From Sambucus nigra (Eukaryota > Streptophyta > Magnoliopsida > Dipsacales > Adoxaceae): 64,000 nt of DNA. The stretch lies in the NCBI GenBank assembly GCA_949130495.1, contig OX422213.1, positions 52,028,284 through 52,092,283 of the forward strand, given 5' to 3'. Each line of letters starts with the position of its first letter. The first letter of the stretch is position 1. This document shows positions 11,019 through 22,694 of the stretch, piece by piece. A program made the translations under genes and the position numbers. The notes under the pieces were generated by a model. It searched no databases. It was given only the letters and a program-made list of their open reading frames with translations, and was not told the origin of the DNA.

Positions 11019-12969
11019 TGAAGCACTCTATATCTTTGACTCACTTGAGTCTATATTATATAGGTTCTCATTTGGTTTGAAAATAGTGATAAAATTGAGT
11101 CATATCTTTTCAAACCAAAGAACCTTTAGACTCTTCATATTGGGTTCCTTTAATTGTCTAAATGGTAGTACAATAACACCTCACCTAGGATACATTCATG
11201 TGTTGCATATGTGCTTGCCTTATTCATTAATTGGTGTTGTGTGAGTTAAATCCCTCTAAAATAATTTTCTATAATTATTGGGATATTTTACATAATTTTT
11301 ATGATTTGTTAAACATTTTTTTGAAATTAAAAATTGGTTTTTAATAAAGTTGTGTGTTGTTTTGTAAATTCCATAAGCTATTAAAAACCTGGTTGGGAAA
11401 CCAAAAGTGCTTGAGAATAATGTGGGTGCAATTTGTATTTGTAGAAGTTCAAAAACACGCGTTTAACATTCCATCTTAGTCTTACACGTGTTGTCTCCAC
11501 AATGGCTAGATTTATGTTTCTACGCTCTCACATACCTGTGATTAACTATGAACCCTTGGATCTTTTTAATCAACGACCTGCATGTTATCTGAGATGATCC
11601 TTGTAACACTTGGATCAACCAATGAGGGTTAACTTTGAAGCGGTGCAACCTTAACCCTTGGATTTGCTTCGATCTTTTAAACTCAATGCTGAGCAATAAT
11701 TTGCCTCGAGTTTTCCAGAGCCTTCCATGTCTTACTATAAATACTTGCCATATGTTATACGTTTACAATCTTTGGCCAGACTCACTTCTGATAGAAAATA
11801 GAGAGAAGAGAGAGAGAGAGGGGGAGAAAAGAAGAGAGAGAAATCAAACCCTAAACTAAAATCCGAAAAATCCTTCCAGAACCCTTTATGTGAGTGAGTT
11901 AGTTTAAGATTCAATAAGATCTATCCTCTTTCGTCCTTTATCTCTTTCCCAACTTAATCACATTGGCTAAATCTCATTTTCCTTCATAGAAATTTGAGGT
12001 TTTATCTCTATGATACATTTCACTTAGATATTTCGGAGTTTTGATTTCTTCTTTTGAGAAATCTTATTTTGTTGGTCGTTTTCAAATTGATATGTTATTT
12101 TCAAACCCTAAACCAATAAAACCTTTTCTAATTTCTGTTTTGTTTAATATTAAGACATAGATCTAGTTGAGATCTTCATTGGGATTTGCACTTTATTATA
12201 TTTCACATTTTATAAAATAAGTGTAAATATTTTCAAATAAAAAGTGCATAGGATCTTGGCTCGTGTGTATAGCAAGATTCCCTCTTGATCTGCTGATATT
12301 TGAAAGATCCAAAGTTTGATATTTTGATTAAACTAATTTTGGAATTTCCTTTGCCTATGTGTGATTTGTTTTCCATATTGTCTGTAATTAAGTGTGTGTT
12401 AGTTGCATGCATGTGATTTAGAGCACATCACCACTTAAATTGTCACACTACTACACTAAAAGGTGTTGGTATTGAGATCTTGGATATTTTGAGTCGACGT
12501 AAAGCTAAAAGGAGTGGAGTTATAAAGCTGAGAGAAAACCAACAATATCAGAGCCTTAGGAGATGTCAGAAAATCTAGAGGAGTTGGTATATTTCTGAAC
12601 TTAGAATTAGGTCTGATTGTGTGTCTTGATTGTTATATAGTTTGTAACTTGCTACTCAATTTTAGTGGACTTTTTTTTCGTTTGAGGTGTAGAGACCTCC
12701 GTGGATGTTTCCCCAATTGCGTGGGGTTTTACCACATTAAAATTGATCGTGTATACTTCCTCTCATCCCTTTTTATGGTTATGTTGGTTAAATTTCCTTA
12801 AGTTTTGTTTTTCAAAACTGGTAAACCTATAACTGAAATTACTCGTTCATACTATTTACACATCCTGTGTTTAAAATTTGTTTTAAGAAAAGAGTTTCTT
12901 CAACAAACTGTTCGGAGCCATTTAAATAGTTTAATCTTTAATTAAACGACTTAAAGTGGTATTGTTTCA
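11019..12969 (+). repeat. 3' LTR of the copia element
   Basis: Starts TGAAGCAC and ends TTGTTTCA, followed by the target duplication CATGT at 12970-12974. Length 1951 bp. An AG-rich leader lies near 11800-11845. It matches 1793-3748 along its length with many substitutions. Confidence 0.9.
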
Positions 12970-13760
12970 CATGTCTCCCTATCCTAAATCGAGGTTACCA
13001 GAAAAATTCAAGATGCCCAATATCGAGAAGTTTGGAGGCAGTGGACCCCCAATCGTTCATCTCCATAGCTATCACCAATACATGACTCTACTAGGGGCTT
13101 CCGAATAAGTAATGGCTCAAATTTTCCATCAGACTTTGAAAGATAGCGCCCTCCGTTGGCTCATATCCCTAGAAGAATCCAGAAACCGCAGTTTGGAAGA
13201 TATTGCCCTTGAGTTCATGTCACATTATAAGTAAAATGAGGAGCTAGAGGTCACCTGCCGTGATTTAGAGCTACTTAAAAAGAATCATGGGGAATCATTC
13301 AGCAACTTTATAGCAAGATGGAGAGAAAAAGAACTTACCATGACCAATCGGACCTCCAAAGAGGAACAAGTCAGAATTGTGAAGAAGAACTTCCTACCTC
13401 ATGTCTGAGCAACCATGGGAGGATAGTATTACCCTTACTTTCGAGCCCTCCGAGAAGAAGGAGTAGAAATCAAAGAAGGTTTTTTCAAGACAGAAGTTGA
13501 ACCGAAGAAAATATGTGGAAAGTTTGCTCCTAAAAAGTTTGAAAAGCCTACTAGTACGACAGTCTTTACTATTAATAATATCTCTCAGTCTTCCGCTTCG
13601 TGGGCCACCAGAAAGTCGCCCAAACCCAATCCAGAAGGAGTATACCAAGCTTTATGTTCCTCTTTCCAAAGTCTACTAGTATTTCTTGAATCGAAACCTG
13701 ATCAAACCCTTGGACCCCCGTCCGTTACCAAATCCACTTCCAAAGAATTTCAAACCTGAT
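12970..13760 (+). pseudogene. Ty3 gag capsid, element A, right half
   Basis: Continues the gag begun at 1381. Recognisable capsid text includes EKFKMPNIEKFGG, MAQIFHQTLKDSALRWL, EDIALEFMSHYK, SFSNFIARWREK and EEQVRIVKKNFLPH. This is the retrotransposon gag pattern of Ogre/Tat elements: EKF then YKG, the W-L motif and FKEYAQRWRE. At least three in-frame stops occur (near 13107, 13232 and 13406). No zinc knuckle was found. Loss of the copia insert and one target copy would restore continuity, which shows copia inserted after this gag was in place. Confidence 0.75.
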
Positions 13761-14627
13761 GCCCATTGTGACTATCACCAAACTGCTAGCCTTGCCACCA
13801 ACCAATGTTTCCATATCTGAAACACAATACAAAGCCTGATTTACCAGGGTATCATCGCCCCACCTGCTAACCCTAAACCAAACACTACCCATAATCCCCT
13901 CCCTAATCATACAAACACCATCTTCTTAGAAGAAGACTCAAAATTCGACCCATCTACCCAAATCATGCCAAGTGAATCACCAGTCATACCCATATACTCT
14001 CCTAAACCTCTCTAAATATGCCCATATTTCCTCTTACACCCTATCAACCTTGTCGATCAAACCTTATCACTCCTCACCAGAGCAGGCATCATTGTCCATA
14101 CCCGTTCTGGAAGTAAAGATATGGAATTATATAAAATGCTGAACAAACCCCTAAAGTTCGGGCTGAAATTGTCCTCCCAGGTGACCATCGACTGTTATAG
14201 ATTCAGTGGGTTATTCTTAGAAGCTCAAAAATGGTCTCGAGAGTCGAACAACTGGGTAGTGTCAGCCGATGAAGTCAGTCTAGATGACCTCGTCCAGATA
14301 ACACAGATTTTTTTCAAGAGACTGGTGATATTTGTAGTATATCTGAGCTTCTTAATGCTTTGAAATTACAAGGGCACATGGTCCTCTCAGTCTTGGATTT
14401 CCCTATCAAATGGGAAGAATTATGCGAAGAAGCCATAGAAGTTGTAGAGTGTATTGACATTGCATGGAAAGACAATATCATTGCCACCGGATAGGGAGAC
14501 GATTTTACCAGATTCAGGAAAGACTAGTCTATTAGTCAACCTATGCGGAGTGATATCATTCGAGGAGCTTCTAGAAGAGATCAACTAGGTAGCTGAACAA
14601 CCCTATATCGATGAAGAAATAAGGTTT
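13761..14627 (+). pseudogene. Element A linker between gag and protease
   Basis: No catalytic motif. Scattered frames read as a polyprotein linker, for example a Pro/Ser/Thr-rich part near 13900-14010 and an 80-codon frame at 14121-14363. The last part (YIDEEIRFMFFPSF, ~14608-14650) runs into the protease frame. The same text precedes the inverted protease fragment at 22430-22690, which supports its being element sequence rather than flank. Confidence 0.5.
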
Positions 14628-15596
14628 ATGTTTTTCCCCTCTTTCGTGAATCACATGATCAGGTCGGGGAGGCATTACCAGAACTCAAACTTTCAACCAT
14701 CAGCAAGTGATAAAGGGAAAGGTGTTGTGAATCTCCCTATGCCAGAAATAACTTTTGTAGAAAGTAAGGTCTTCGATCAACTGAAGAAAACTCAAGCAAA
14801 CATCACTCTATGGGGACTTTTCATGTCTTCCCAACTGCACCGAAATTCCCTGATCAAGCCACTCATGGGACTCACAGTCCATCCCTTAACCACACTAGAA
14901 GAAGCAGTAAACCTAGTTGGATCCTTGACCTCTACTCGAATGCTCTCCTTTTTTAAAGAGGAAATCCCTAAGACTAGTCCCAAACACAACCATGCTCTTA
15001 ATATCTCTATTGAAGTTATGGGGAAAATTGTCCCCCTCTCTCTCGTTGATAATGGTTCAGCTCTAAATGTTTGCCCATTAAGAACCCTCAATTGTCTGGG
15101 ATTGAAAGTGAGTGACCTTGCTCCAACCTCAGTTGTCACGCATGCCTACGACAACACCCATCGAGAAGTAATGGGATCTATAAATCTTTCAATAAGGGAC
15201 GGTGGACCTATAAATTCTGTTATTGAATTCCAAGTCATCGACATCCCAACATGTTTCAATCTGCTGCTCGGACGACCGTGGCTCCACAGCATCAAAAGGG
15301 TATCTTCTTCCCTTCACCAAAAATTAAAATTCTTTGCCAATGGACAAGTTATCACCATCTTGGGAGATAGTAATAACATTGAGAATTCTAGCACCAGTAA
15401 TTCGACACTCGAGATACAGCACGGGGTGAACGATATGCTGCTATCAGGCATTCAGGTCAAACCACTTCTACTCCTAACAAGGGATGACTTCAAAGACATG
15501 ATTTGTCTAGAATATGATCCTTGTGGAAATTTGAATGTAATCCAAATGTTCAATATGCACTTTATGCTTGGACTAGGGCTAGGGAAAAGACAATAA
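14628..15596 (+). pseudogene. Element A aspartic protease region
   Basis: A 322-codon frame. The retropepsin signature appears as SLVDNGSALNVCPLRTLNCLG at about 15040-15100: the catalytic Asp is present but the usual DTGS/DxGS centre reads DNGS. Downstream, VIDIPTCFNLLLGRPWLHS (~15235-15290) matches the second conserved block of Ty3 proteases (ILLGRPWL). The upstream part (QLKKTQANITLWGLFMSS, HRNSLIKPL) is the Tat-type lead-in to the protease. The frame stops at 15594 (GKRQ, stop), then resumes in the same reading as a linker. Compare the inverted relative at 22093-22690. Confidence 0.8.
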
Positions 15597-16406
15597 GGGA
15601 AAACTAAACCTATTGTGTTAAAGGAGGCCTTTCCTCCATGTGGCTTAGGCTATCAACCATCAGAAGAAGAACTCAAACTCATCAGTCAGCCTTCACTGAA
15701 GAGAAAGTTAGAATGTGCCAGGACTATCCCGGGAGATTCCCTAAACGAAAGATTCATTAAAGAAGGCGAATACCTCCCCTTCTGCGGCTTCCTTTAGCCT
15801 TGGTATGAACCTATAGACAAGAGGGTGAAACCAGGAATGGAGATATTTTTTTAAGACACCTACTCGGGGGGCCAAAAGTTCCTAACACTGTCTACCACCA
15901 TTCACTGAAGGACCATAGCTGATATCAGGGATTTTAAGAACAGCGACTATGAGGACTCTTTCAACTTACAGATACTGGGGCTAGCACTCTGCATGATCCA
16001 CTCAGGGACTACATCATCTGATCCATCCTACCTCATCGAAGAAGCTGATGCACCTCTTCTCAACTCGCATGCTACACCTGTGCCACCTGCTGATATTCAA
16101 CCTAACCCTGATGTTTATCCCCTTTCCCCTTTAGTTGTTTCCTCTCACTCTGATGTAATTGAGACCTCCTTTGATGAGGTTCTAAATGTTATTTTTCCTA
16201 TCAATGAAATAAACAAAGATTTTGAGTATGTTGTTGTGCCTTACATTAATTGTCTTAATTCTAATCAAACTCTTGATGATGATGACTTTGTAAATGAACA
16301 ATTCTTAACTGATATAAATAAGGTTAATAACAAACAACATAATTGCATTCAAGTTAATGAAGATCAGACTATTGTTATTAATCTCGGTTCTAGTGGCCAA
16401 ATGTGA
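15597..16406 (+). pseudogene. Element A linker between protease and RT
   Basis: Readable pieces are a 60-codon part with FPPCGLGYQPSEEELKLI and an acidic 137-codon frame at 15993-16406 rich in Asp/Asn/Ser (EEADAPLLNSH, DDDDFVNEQFL). Ogre-like elements have a long variable linker here. Stops occur at 15594, 15796, 15853 and 15906. I assign no enzymatic domain. Confidence 0.5.
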
Positions 16407-17430
16407 GAGATTAGGATAGGGGCTACCCTTAATGAGAACGAGCGCACGCAACTCAAAGATGTACTATAGGAATTCATAGATGTATTCGCATGGTCCTACG
16501 ATGATATTCTTGGTATTGACCCTCAGATAGCACAACATGAGATTATAACTCTCTCGGAATGTAAACTAGTCAAACAGAAGCTCTGAAAGCTTCGCACCAA
16601 ATGGTCACTCAAGGTTAAAGAAGAAGTAGTCAAGCAACTGAATGTGGGTTTCATTTGTGTGATCGAATATCCTATATGGCTAGACAATATCGTACTCGTG
16701 CCGAAATCAGGAGAAAAGGTCCGCATGTGTGACGACTACTGAGACTCGAACAAGTCCTCTCAAAAAGATTATTACCCACTACCCAACATCGATATGATTA
16801 TGGACAATACATCTAGTCATGCTCTTAATTCATTCATTGATGGGGTTTTCGGATATAACCAGATCAAGATGTACCCTTATCATCAAGAGAAAACCTCATT
16901 CATCACCCCTTGGGGAAGCTTTTGCTACACTGTCATGCCATTTGGCCTCAAAAACGTAGGGGCTACTTACCAAAGGGTTGCCACCACCATTCTGCATGAT
17001 CTAATACATAAGAAAGTTGAGGTCTATGTAGATGACATAATTATCAAGTCCAATACTAGATAAGGTCATGTTCCCGCTCTCCAAAAATTCTTTTAACGAC
17101 TGCAATAGTACTAAATGCAGCTTAACCCACAAAAATGTGTCTTCGCATTACCAAAGGGAAACTCTTGGGATTCATGGTCAGTGAGAAATGGATAGAAGAA
17201 GATTCTGCTAAGCTGAAAGCCATACTTGAGATGCCATATCCCCGAATGGAGAAAAGTTTGAGGATTCCTTGGGAAATTACAATACATCAGTCGATTCATC
17301 AGCCAATTGACTTCCATCTGTGAACCCATCTTCAAACTCCTCTTAAAGGATTCAACCAAGGTCTGGAATGAAGCTTGATAAGAAGCCTTTGATCGAATTA
17401 AGTAATACCTAACTCGATATCTGGTGCTCA
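16407..17430 (+). pseudogene. Element A reverse transcriptase
   Basis: RT blocks in order: DVFAWSYDDILGIDP (~16483), WLDNIVLVPKSGEKVRMCDDY (~16678), NSFIDGVFGYNQIKMYP (~16825), FCYTVMPFGLKNVGATYQR (~16920-16978), and the active site VEVYVDDIIIKSN (~17017-17056), where both catalytic aspartates of YVDD remain. Stops lie near 16468, 16585, 16740 and 17061, followed by further breaks to 17430. RT copies the element RNA to DNA in the capsid; this copy cannot be expressed whole. Confidence 0.85.
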
Positions 17431-18300
17431 TACCACCGAAGCCTGGTCTTCCCTTACTCCTATACCTAACCGTGATCGATACTACAGTCGGGGCTCTGCT
17501 AGATCAATACCTTGAAGAAACTCGCAAAGAGAAAGCCATATACTATGCCAGTCAGAAATTGGCCAGTTACGAAGTTAACTACTTCGCCTTGGAAAAAGTT
17601 TATGTGGCTCTTGTCTGGGTTACACAAAAGTTACGGCACTATATTCTCGTCTTGCCCATCAGACTCGTATCCCGAATGGATCCCATCAAGTACCTACTTG
17701 AGAAGACCTCCCTATCCAGTCAAATGTCCCGTTGGTTGATACTTCTAACTAATTTTGATATCACATATGTCACACAGAAATCCATGAAAGGAAGAGCCAT
17801 CTCTGACTACCTTGTTGACTACCCAATGGAAGAGGGCGATGTCTGGATTTTTGAATTCCAAGACAAGAATATCCTTTATTCCTCCCATGAAGATCTACGA
17901 TGAAAATTTTTCTTTAATGGCGCTGCCAACAAATAAGGATATGGCATTGGGATTTTCCTAATTACCCCTGATGACTCCCACACTCCTATTTTCATCAAAT
18001 TGGATTTCCCCTGCACTAACAACATGACTGAATTCGAGGCATGCACAATAGGCCTCAAAGTTACCCTCAAGAAAGTAATTTGATACCTCGATGTCTATGG
18101 GGATTCAACCCTCATCATTGGTCAAGTACTCAGGAAATGGAAAGTCAAGAATGAGAAACTCTTACCCTTCCATGCCCACCTTGAAGAACTAGCTTCCTAA
18201 TTCTAAGAAATCACCTTTCACTATCTTCCCCGAGCAAAGAACAACCCGGCGGACGCCCATGCCACCTTACCCTCCATAATTGACTTTCCAAAAGGAATAA
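17424..18300 (+). pseudogene. Element A RNase H and second (archaeal-type) RNase H
   Basis: The first RNase H reads YLTVIDTTVGALLDQ (~17465; the usual D at TDAS-like position survives as D), KAIYYASQKLASYEVNYFALEK, then LRHYILVLPIRLVSRMDPIKYLLEK and AISDYLVDYP near 17810. From ~17900 a second RNase H-like stretch follows: TEFEACTIGLKVTL (~18028), DVYGDSTLIIGQVL (~18090) and YLPRAKNNPADAHA (~18223). A double RNase H of this type is typical of the Tat lineage. Stops break both parts (17900, 17934, 18080, 18200). Confidence 0.75.
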
Positions 18301-19636
18301 CCATGGCCCCCTTACTTGTATAGAAACAAGACAAACCAACCCACTACTACCACATCGAGCTCCGCACGGAGGAAGAACCCGTAAGAGCTGACTACTGGTA
18401 CAATGATATTTGGCGCCTCCTCAAACACAGTAGGTATCTCCAAGGAGCTGATAAGAAAGATCGATAAACCCTCCACAGACTGGCCGCCCAGTACATTGTC
18501 TGTGATAAAGCACTATTTAAGAGAAACTTCGATGGAACCCATTTGCACTGCATTGCAGGGGCTGACATTGAAGAGATGATGAAGAAAATCCACAGCGGGG
18601 AATACGGCCCCCACATGAAAGGTTATATGCTTGCCAAAAAGATCATTTGATAGGGATACTAAAGGACTACCATGGTTTAGGACTGCACAACCTACGTGCG
18701 AAGATGTCTCAAATGCCCACAGTTCTCCAACTTACAACACCTGCCTCCGCGAAAAGTGTACAACATGACTTATCCCTGGCCGTTTTCCACATGAGGCATC
18801 AACATCATAGGGAAAGTCACATCGAAGGCATCCAATGGAAATGAGTTTATCCTAGTCGCTATTGACTACTTCACTAAATGGGTCGAAGCCAAGTGATACG
18901 CAGTTCTGAATGCCAAGAAAGTGGCCAGATTCATCAAGAAAAATATCATCTGCCGATATGAGGTCCCACCGAGCTGGTATCAGATAATGGGTTACATTTT
19001 GAGGTGGAGGTTACAGAAGTGGTCGATAAGTATGGGATTTAATGACATAAATCCTCTTTATACCGACCTCAAACCAACGGAGCAGTTGAAGCAGCCAATA
19101 AGAATCTCAAAGCCATCATCAGCAAGATGATCAAGAGTTGTCATGATTGGGCCGACAAGATCCCTTACGCGCTTTGGGGCTACTGCACTTCAGTTTGAAC
19201 CTCTACTAAGGCTACCCCTTACTCTCTAGTCTACGGCATGGAAGCAGTCCTTCCCGTAGAGTTGGAAATACCCTCGATGCGCATCATGCTTGAAAGTAAG
19301 GTCAGCAAAGAAGACTGGTTCCAAAGTCATCTTGACAAGTTGTCCCTCTTATACAAAAGGAGAATGAAAGCTCTCTATCACATACAAGGGTACCATCGTC
19401 GTATAGCACGATCATTCAATAAGAGAGTAAAGGATCGTGATGTCCGAGAGGGGCACTTAGCCCTCAAAGAAATTATAAAGCCTATCTGGGACCCTAGAGG
19501 GAAATTTAAGCCCAATTGGATAGGCTCCTACATGAAAAATATCCTGTCGAAAGGCGCCCCTCTGCTCACCGACGTCGACGTGGAAGAAATGGCATGTCCA
19601 GTCAACCTGAACCGTCTCAAGAAATTTTACCCCTAG
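18301..19636 (+). pseudogene. Element A integrase
   Basis: Upstream text covers the lead-in and a damaged zinc-binding region (18380-18740). The core reads EFILVAIDYFTKWVEAK (~18843), SDNG then HFE (~18982), and NGAVEAANKNLKAIISKM (~19078-19130), so D-D-E residues are visible. The C-terminal part (19238-19636) is an open 132-codon stretch with YGMEAVLPVE, EGHLALKEI, DPRGKFKPNWIGSYM and a final LNRLKKFYP, then a stop. That ending is characteristic of Ogre/Tat integrases, which lack a chromodomain. Several stops precede it (18322, 18466, 18894, 19196). Confidence 0.85.
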
Positions 19637-20147
19637 TCCAAAATCTCAGTGCGCTATGACTCTTCTCATCCCCCTTCTATTCTAAAAAAACTCTCTTCAT
19701 TTCCCCTACCCAGAACTACGTGGGCCTGATATTCTAAAAATATTTTCAAAACCCTTAGAGGTACGTAGGCAGCTCGTTCGCTTCGCATGAGCGCGACCCT
19801 CTTCTTTTTCATAAAATACTATTATTTTCTTATCCCCAAGAATGACAGTTCATTTTAACATATACATAAACCAAAGGATATGTATGCCTTAACGATTAAT
19901 ATAGATAATTCAAAACATAAAAAGTCATCAAAAGGCACAACTAGGTGATCAAAAACTTATTTATTTCATTATTTGAAATTTTCGTACGATTACATCGGCG
20001 TAAGGAGTCAAACGACTTCCCTTGCCAACACTACACCGAGTAAAAATAACCCCCGAATAATAACAAGCCGCACTAATATTGAAAATCCCTCCAACTATTC
20101 CCACAAAACATAAAAACAGTACCTTCTACACTAAGCTTCACAAAGCT
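19637..20147 (+). other. Element A region after pol
   Basis: No gene. Two copies of a TACGTRGGC motif occur (ACTACGTGGGCCTGAT at ~19714 and GGTACGTAGGCAGCT at ~19761), then A/T-rich sequence. It separates the rightward pol from a leftward reading frame and corresponds to the untranslated spacer of Tat-type elements. Confidence 0.5.
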
Positions 20148-21518
20148 CTACCTGCAGCTGCCAAAGGAACCAAAATCATCATCATCTGCGCCTTGGACTC
20201 CCCAAACCTCCCCTGCCCGAATGGAGTATCGCAGACCCTCAATGGAGCAATAAGCCCAAACCAGCTGGGGGTAAACCATAATGCCTCCCTTCATGGTGTC
20301 AGATATGGCAAACCACCTTTGACCAGTCTCCACAGCCAGCATCCTAGCCACTACCTTCTTCCACCACCACTTCATGTAGTCCCCAAAGACATGCCAGACT
20401 CGCCCAGTAGACTGAGAAGGACGGGTCGACGGACGATGATTCTCCCACAGAGAATCAAGTCGCATGCACATACGCTTTGACAGATCCTCCACAAGAAAGA
20501 AGTTTGGTGTCCGCGGTGGCATAATTTGCTCCTAATCATATTAGCGCAGCAGCCACCAGGGAAAGTAGAAAGAGGTCTGCCTAAGGCCAACCAGTCTAAA
20601 ATACTAGTACTCTTCAAGCTCCAGAATAAGCAGCAGATCCCCTCACAAAGGCACAGACCAGCGTAGGCCTCGAGCCCCGTGCTCTACAAACCAATTCCCC
20701 CAACTCTCAATGTCCAGGCCCACGCTAATGAAATAGTGCGAGAAGATGTTTGGAACTACCGGTAAGGGATACTCAAGTGGGACCGCCATACAAAACCTCT
20801 CTGATAGCCACAAAAATAAATTACAGGGCTACCCCTCAAAGAGTCACAACGACCCTCCCAGAAGGCATCCATGCCATTCAAGGTCTCCGCCAATATCACT
20901 GCCGCAGGATTGCAACGGAACGACATCCAAGAAACAATAGCATCTAGTTGGGGGTCCACCACCGTCTTCCTAGTCACCAACAGAACGTTTGAAATAATGC
21001 CTAGGATGACGGCCCCGACATATCCGGCATCACCCACGTCCTACAAATGCACGAACTGTAACACCGTTAGAAGGGAAATCATTCCCCCTGTAACCAAGGG
21101 TCTGGCTGCCTAAGGCGAAACATGAAGAAGCCCAACCAATAATTCTCTAGGAGCATGGGAAAACTCAAGCAAAGCCCGCAACATGGGGATTTATCCCTAG
21201 CATGGAAAAAAATTCCTTATAGGTAGGACAAATCTCATCCAACCCGAAGCGGAAGACATAATCCTCGGTATACCAAAACTCGACAGCCGCCATCAGCATA
21301 TTCCACTCAATAGGCTTGTTGTGACACAAAGAGACTCGCCACATGTGAAAGGCGTCATAATCAACATTGTAAGAACGCATTGCTTCCAAGGCTTCGAGGT
21401 AGTTAGCGAACTCAGTGCTACCAGGGGAGCCATCTTGCAAGACTAAGAGATATGTAAGAAAGTAAGAATATGGAAAAGGATAAAAGTGAAAGTGTGAGGA
21501 GGAAAGCCCTATCCACAT
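20148..21518 (-). pseudogene. Antisense frame resembling Ogre-type DUF7745 protein
   Basis: On the minus strand, downstream of element A pol. The first 117 codons (21518 down to 21165) read MRSYNVDYDAFHMWRVSL, then AAVEFWYTEDYVFRFGL and EICPTYKEFFSMLGI. This FWY-x-YVFRFG...PTYKEF pattern resembles the FWD...CFTF...PTLEEY block of the DUF7745 domain found in plant Ogre-like elements. Further pieces (21037-20756, with GSPVIYFCGYQRGF; 20522-20148, Trp/Lys-rich with WKKVVARML) continue the protein across frame changes. It could be an antisense extra gene of element A or the 5' ORF of a separate minus-strand element. I recognise the family only from motif shape. Confidence 0.5.
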
Positions 21519-21582
21519 CCCTATTTATACTTGGGAACTCTCAGGCCAAGACAAGGAACCCTGCAGAAATTAGAGAAAAGCT

Positions 21583-21995
21583 TGTCACACCAAGTACTAA
21601 TCAATTGAAGAAAGTGCAATCAAAGTCTTGGATTGATTGGACTAGACTGACATGCGATAGGCATGACAGGAGTCATGCCGATCGGCAACCCCCTATTCTG
21701 GAAAAATTCCCTTTTTCCTCTTTTGTCAAAGTAAAAAAACTCATTTTTATCTTAAGGGAATTCCGAATTTCCTTTATACTTTATACTTTTACTAATTTCA
21801 TTTTAAATAAAGTCCTTCTCAAATCAATTTTTAAATTATTTTTACGGTCTCAGTAGCAAAGTAAAAAGAGCATGCGCATTAATCACTAAGCAAGGAAATT
21901 AACAAAAAAGTTTTCAATCTTCATTTGCATATATTTTTCTCTACATTAACAATTTGTAGGAAAAGCAGAAAAAATAACGGGACTCAGCCTGAACC

Positions 21996-22052
<57 letters not shown>

Positions 22053-22092
22053 CTATCTCTTCCCTCTCTCTCTAGGATCCCCCATCCCTACA
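21583..22092 (+). repeat. Possible 3' LTR of element A
   Basis: Runs from TGTCACACC, just after a purine-rich ATTAGAGAAAAG, to CCCTACA at 22092, where an inverted relative begins abruptly. TG...CA ends and a preceding purine tract fit an LTR of 510 bp. No matching 5' copy was found in the window and no target duplication can be tested, so the call is tentative. Confidence 0.35.
21999..22049 (+). repeat. (CT)n microsatellite
   Basis: About 50 bp of uninterrupted CT dinucleotides, followed by a second CT-rich block near 22060-22073. Confidence 0.85.
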
Positions 22093-22690
22093 GTGCGCTC
22101 ACTTTCAGTCCCAAGCAATCGAGGGTTCTCAAAGGGCAAATATTAAGAGCTGATCCATGGTCGACAAGCAAAAGTGGGACGGTATTTCCCATGACTTTGA
22201 TAAAGATATTGTGAGCATAGTTATGATTTGGTCCAACCAAACTTAGGTATTTCTTATTCGAAGAAGGAAAGCATTCTAGTAGAGGTTACAGATCCAACCA
22301 GATTCAATGCTTCTTTTGGTGTGGTGGAAGGAGGGACTGTGGGCCTGGTGAGTAGTTTAATCAAGGCATTCTGGTGTAGCTGGGAAGACATAAAGAGTCC
22401 CCACATAGTGATGTTAGCTTGGGTTTTCTTCAACTAATTGAGGATCTTGCTCTCCTCGAGAGTCATTTTCAGCATAAGAAGTTTCTCAAAACCTTTTGCC
22501 TTATCGATCGCTGATGATTGCGGGTTTGGAACTTGGTAATGCCTCTCTGATCTAGTCATATGGTTCACATAAGAGGGGAAAAATAGAAACCCCATTTCCT
22601 CATCTATCTCGGGTTGTTCAACCACCTTTTTACACTCACATTGGGTTGTCAACTATGTATTCACATTTCCTTCAGGTGGAGCTGAACTTG
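22093..22690 (-). pseudogene. Inverted protease fragment of an element A relative
   Basis: Read leftward from 22690, this repeats element A in the order found at ~14600-15110: EQPEIDEEMGFLFFPSYVNH, RSERHYQVPNPQ, QLKKTQANIT, LMLKMTLEESKILN, a VGS-TSTRMLSFF block, and the protease centre VPLLLVDHGSAL, ending in CPLRTLDCLGLKVS. Identity to element A is high but with many differences. The centre reads DHGS rather than DTGS. It ends at 22093, the inferred right end of element A, so A appears to have landed inside an older, oppositely oriented relative. Confidence 0.75.
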
Positions 22691-22694
22691 GTTG

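Larger units (their letters stand above)
1793..12969 (+). mobile_element. SIRE/Maximus-like Ty1/copia retrotransposon
   Basis: A complete but decayed copia element. LTRs lie at 1793-3748 and 11019-12969, a Met-tRNA primer site at 3751-3762, and gag, protease, integrase, RT and RNase H occur in copia order (integrase before RT). CATGT flanks it at 1788-1792 and 12970-12974, an exact 5-bp target duplication. Two-kb LTRs, a long gag with a coil, and the RNase H ending (LADMFTKPLD) fit the SIRE/Maximus lineage. The LTRs differ at roughly one base in ten by eye, so the insertion is old. It sits in the gag of element A and carries a solo LTR at 3885-5275. Confidence 0.9.
1381..22092 (+). mobile_element. 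Decayed Ogre/Tat-like Ty3 retrotransposon (element A)
   Basis: Gag pieces at 1381-1792 and 12970-13760, protease at 14628-15596, reverse transcriptase at 16407-17430, RNase H from 17424, a second RNase H-like domain at about 17900-18300, and integrase to 19636 lie in Ty3 order on the + strand. The second RNase H and the integrase C-terminus (DPRGKFKPNW followed by a terminal LKKFYP) are Tat/Ogre-type features. The right end is placed at 22092 because an inverted relative is cut there, after a CCCTACA end. The left end is not defined; 1381 is only the first gag codon. Many stops and shifts make it non-functional. It hosts the copia insertion at 1793-12969. Confidence 0.7.
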
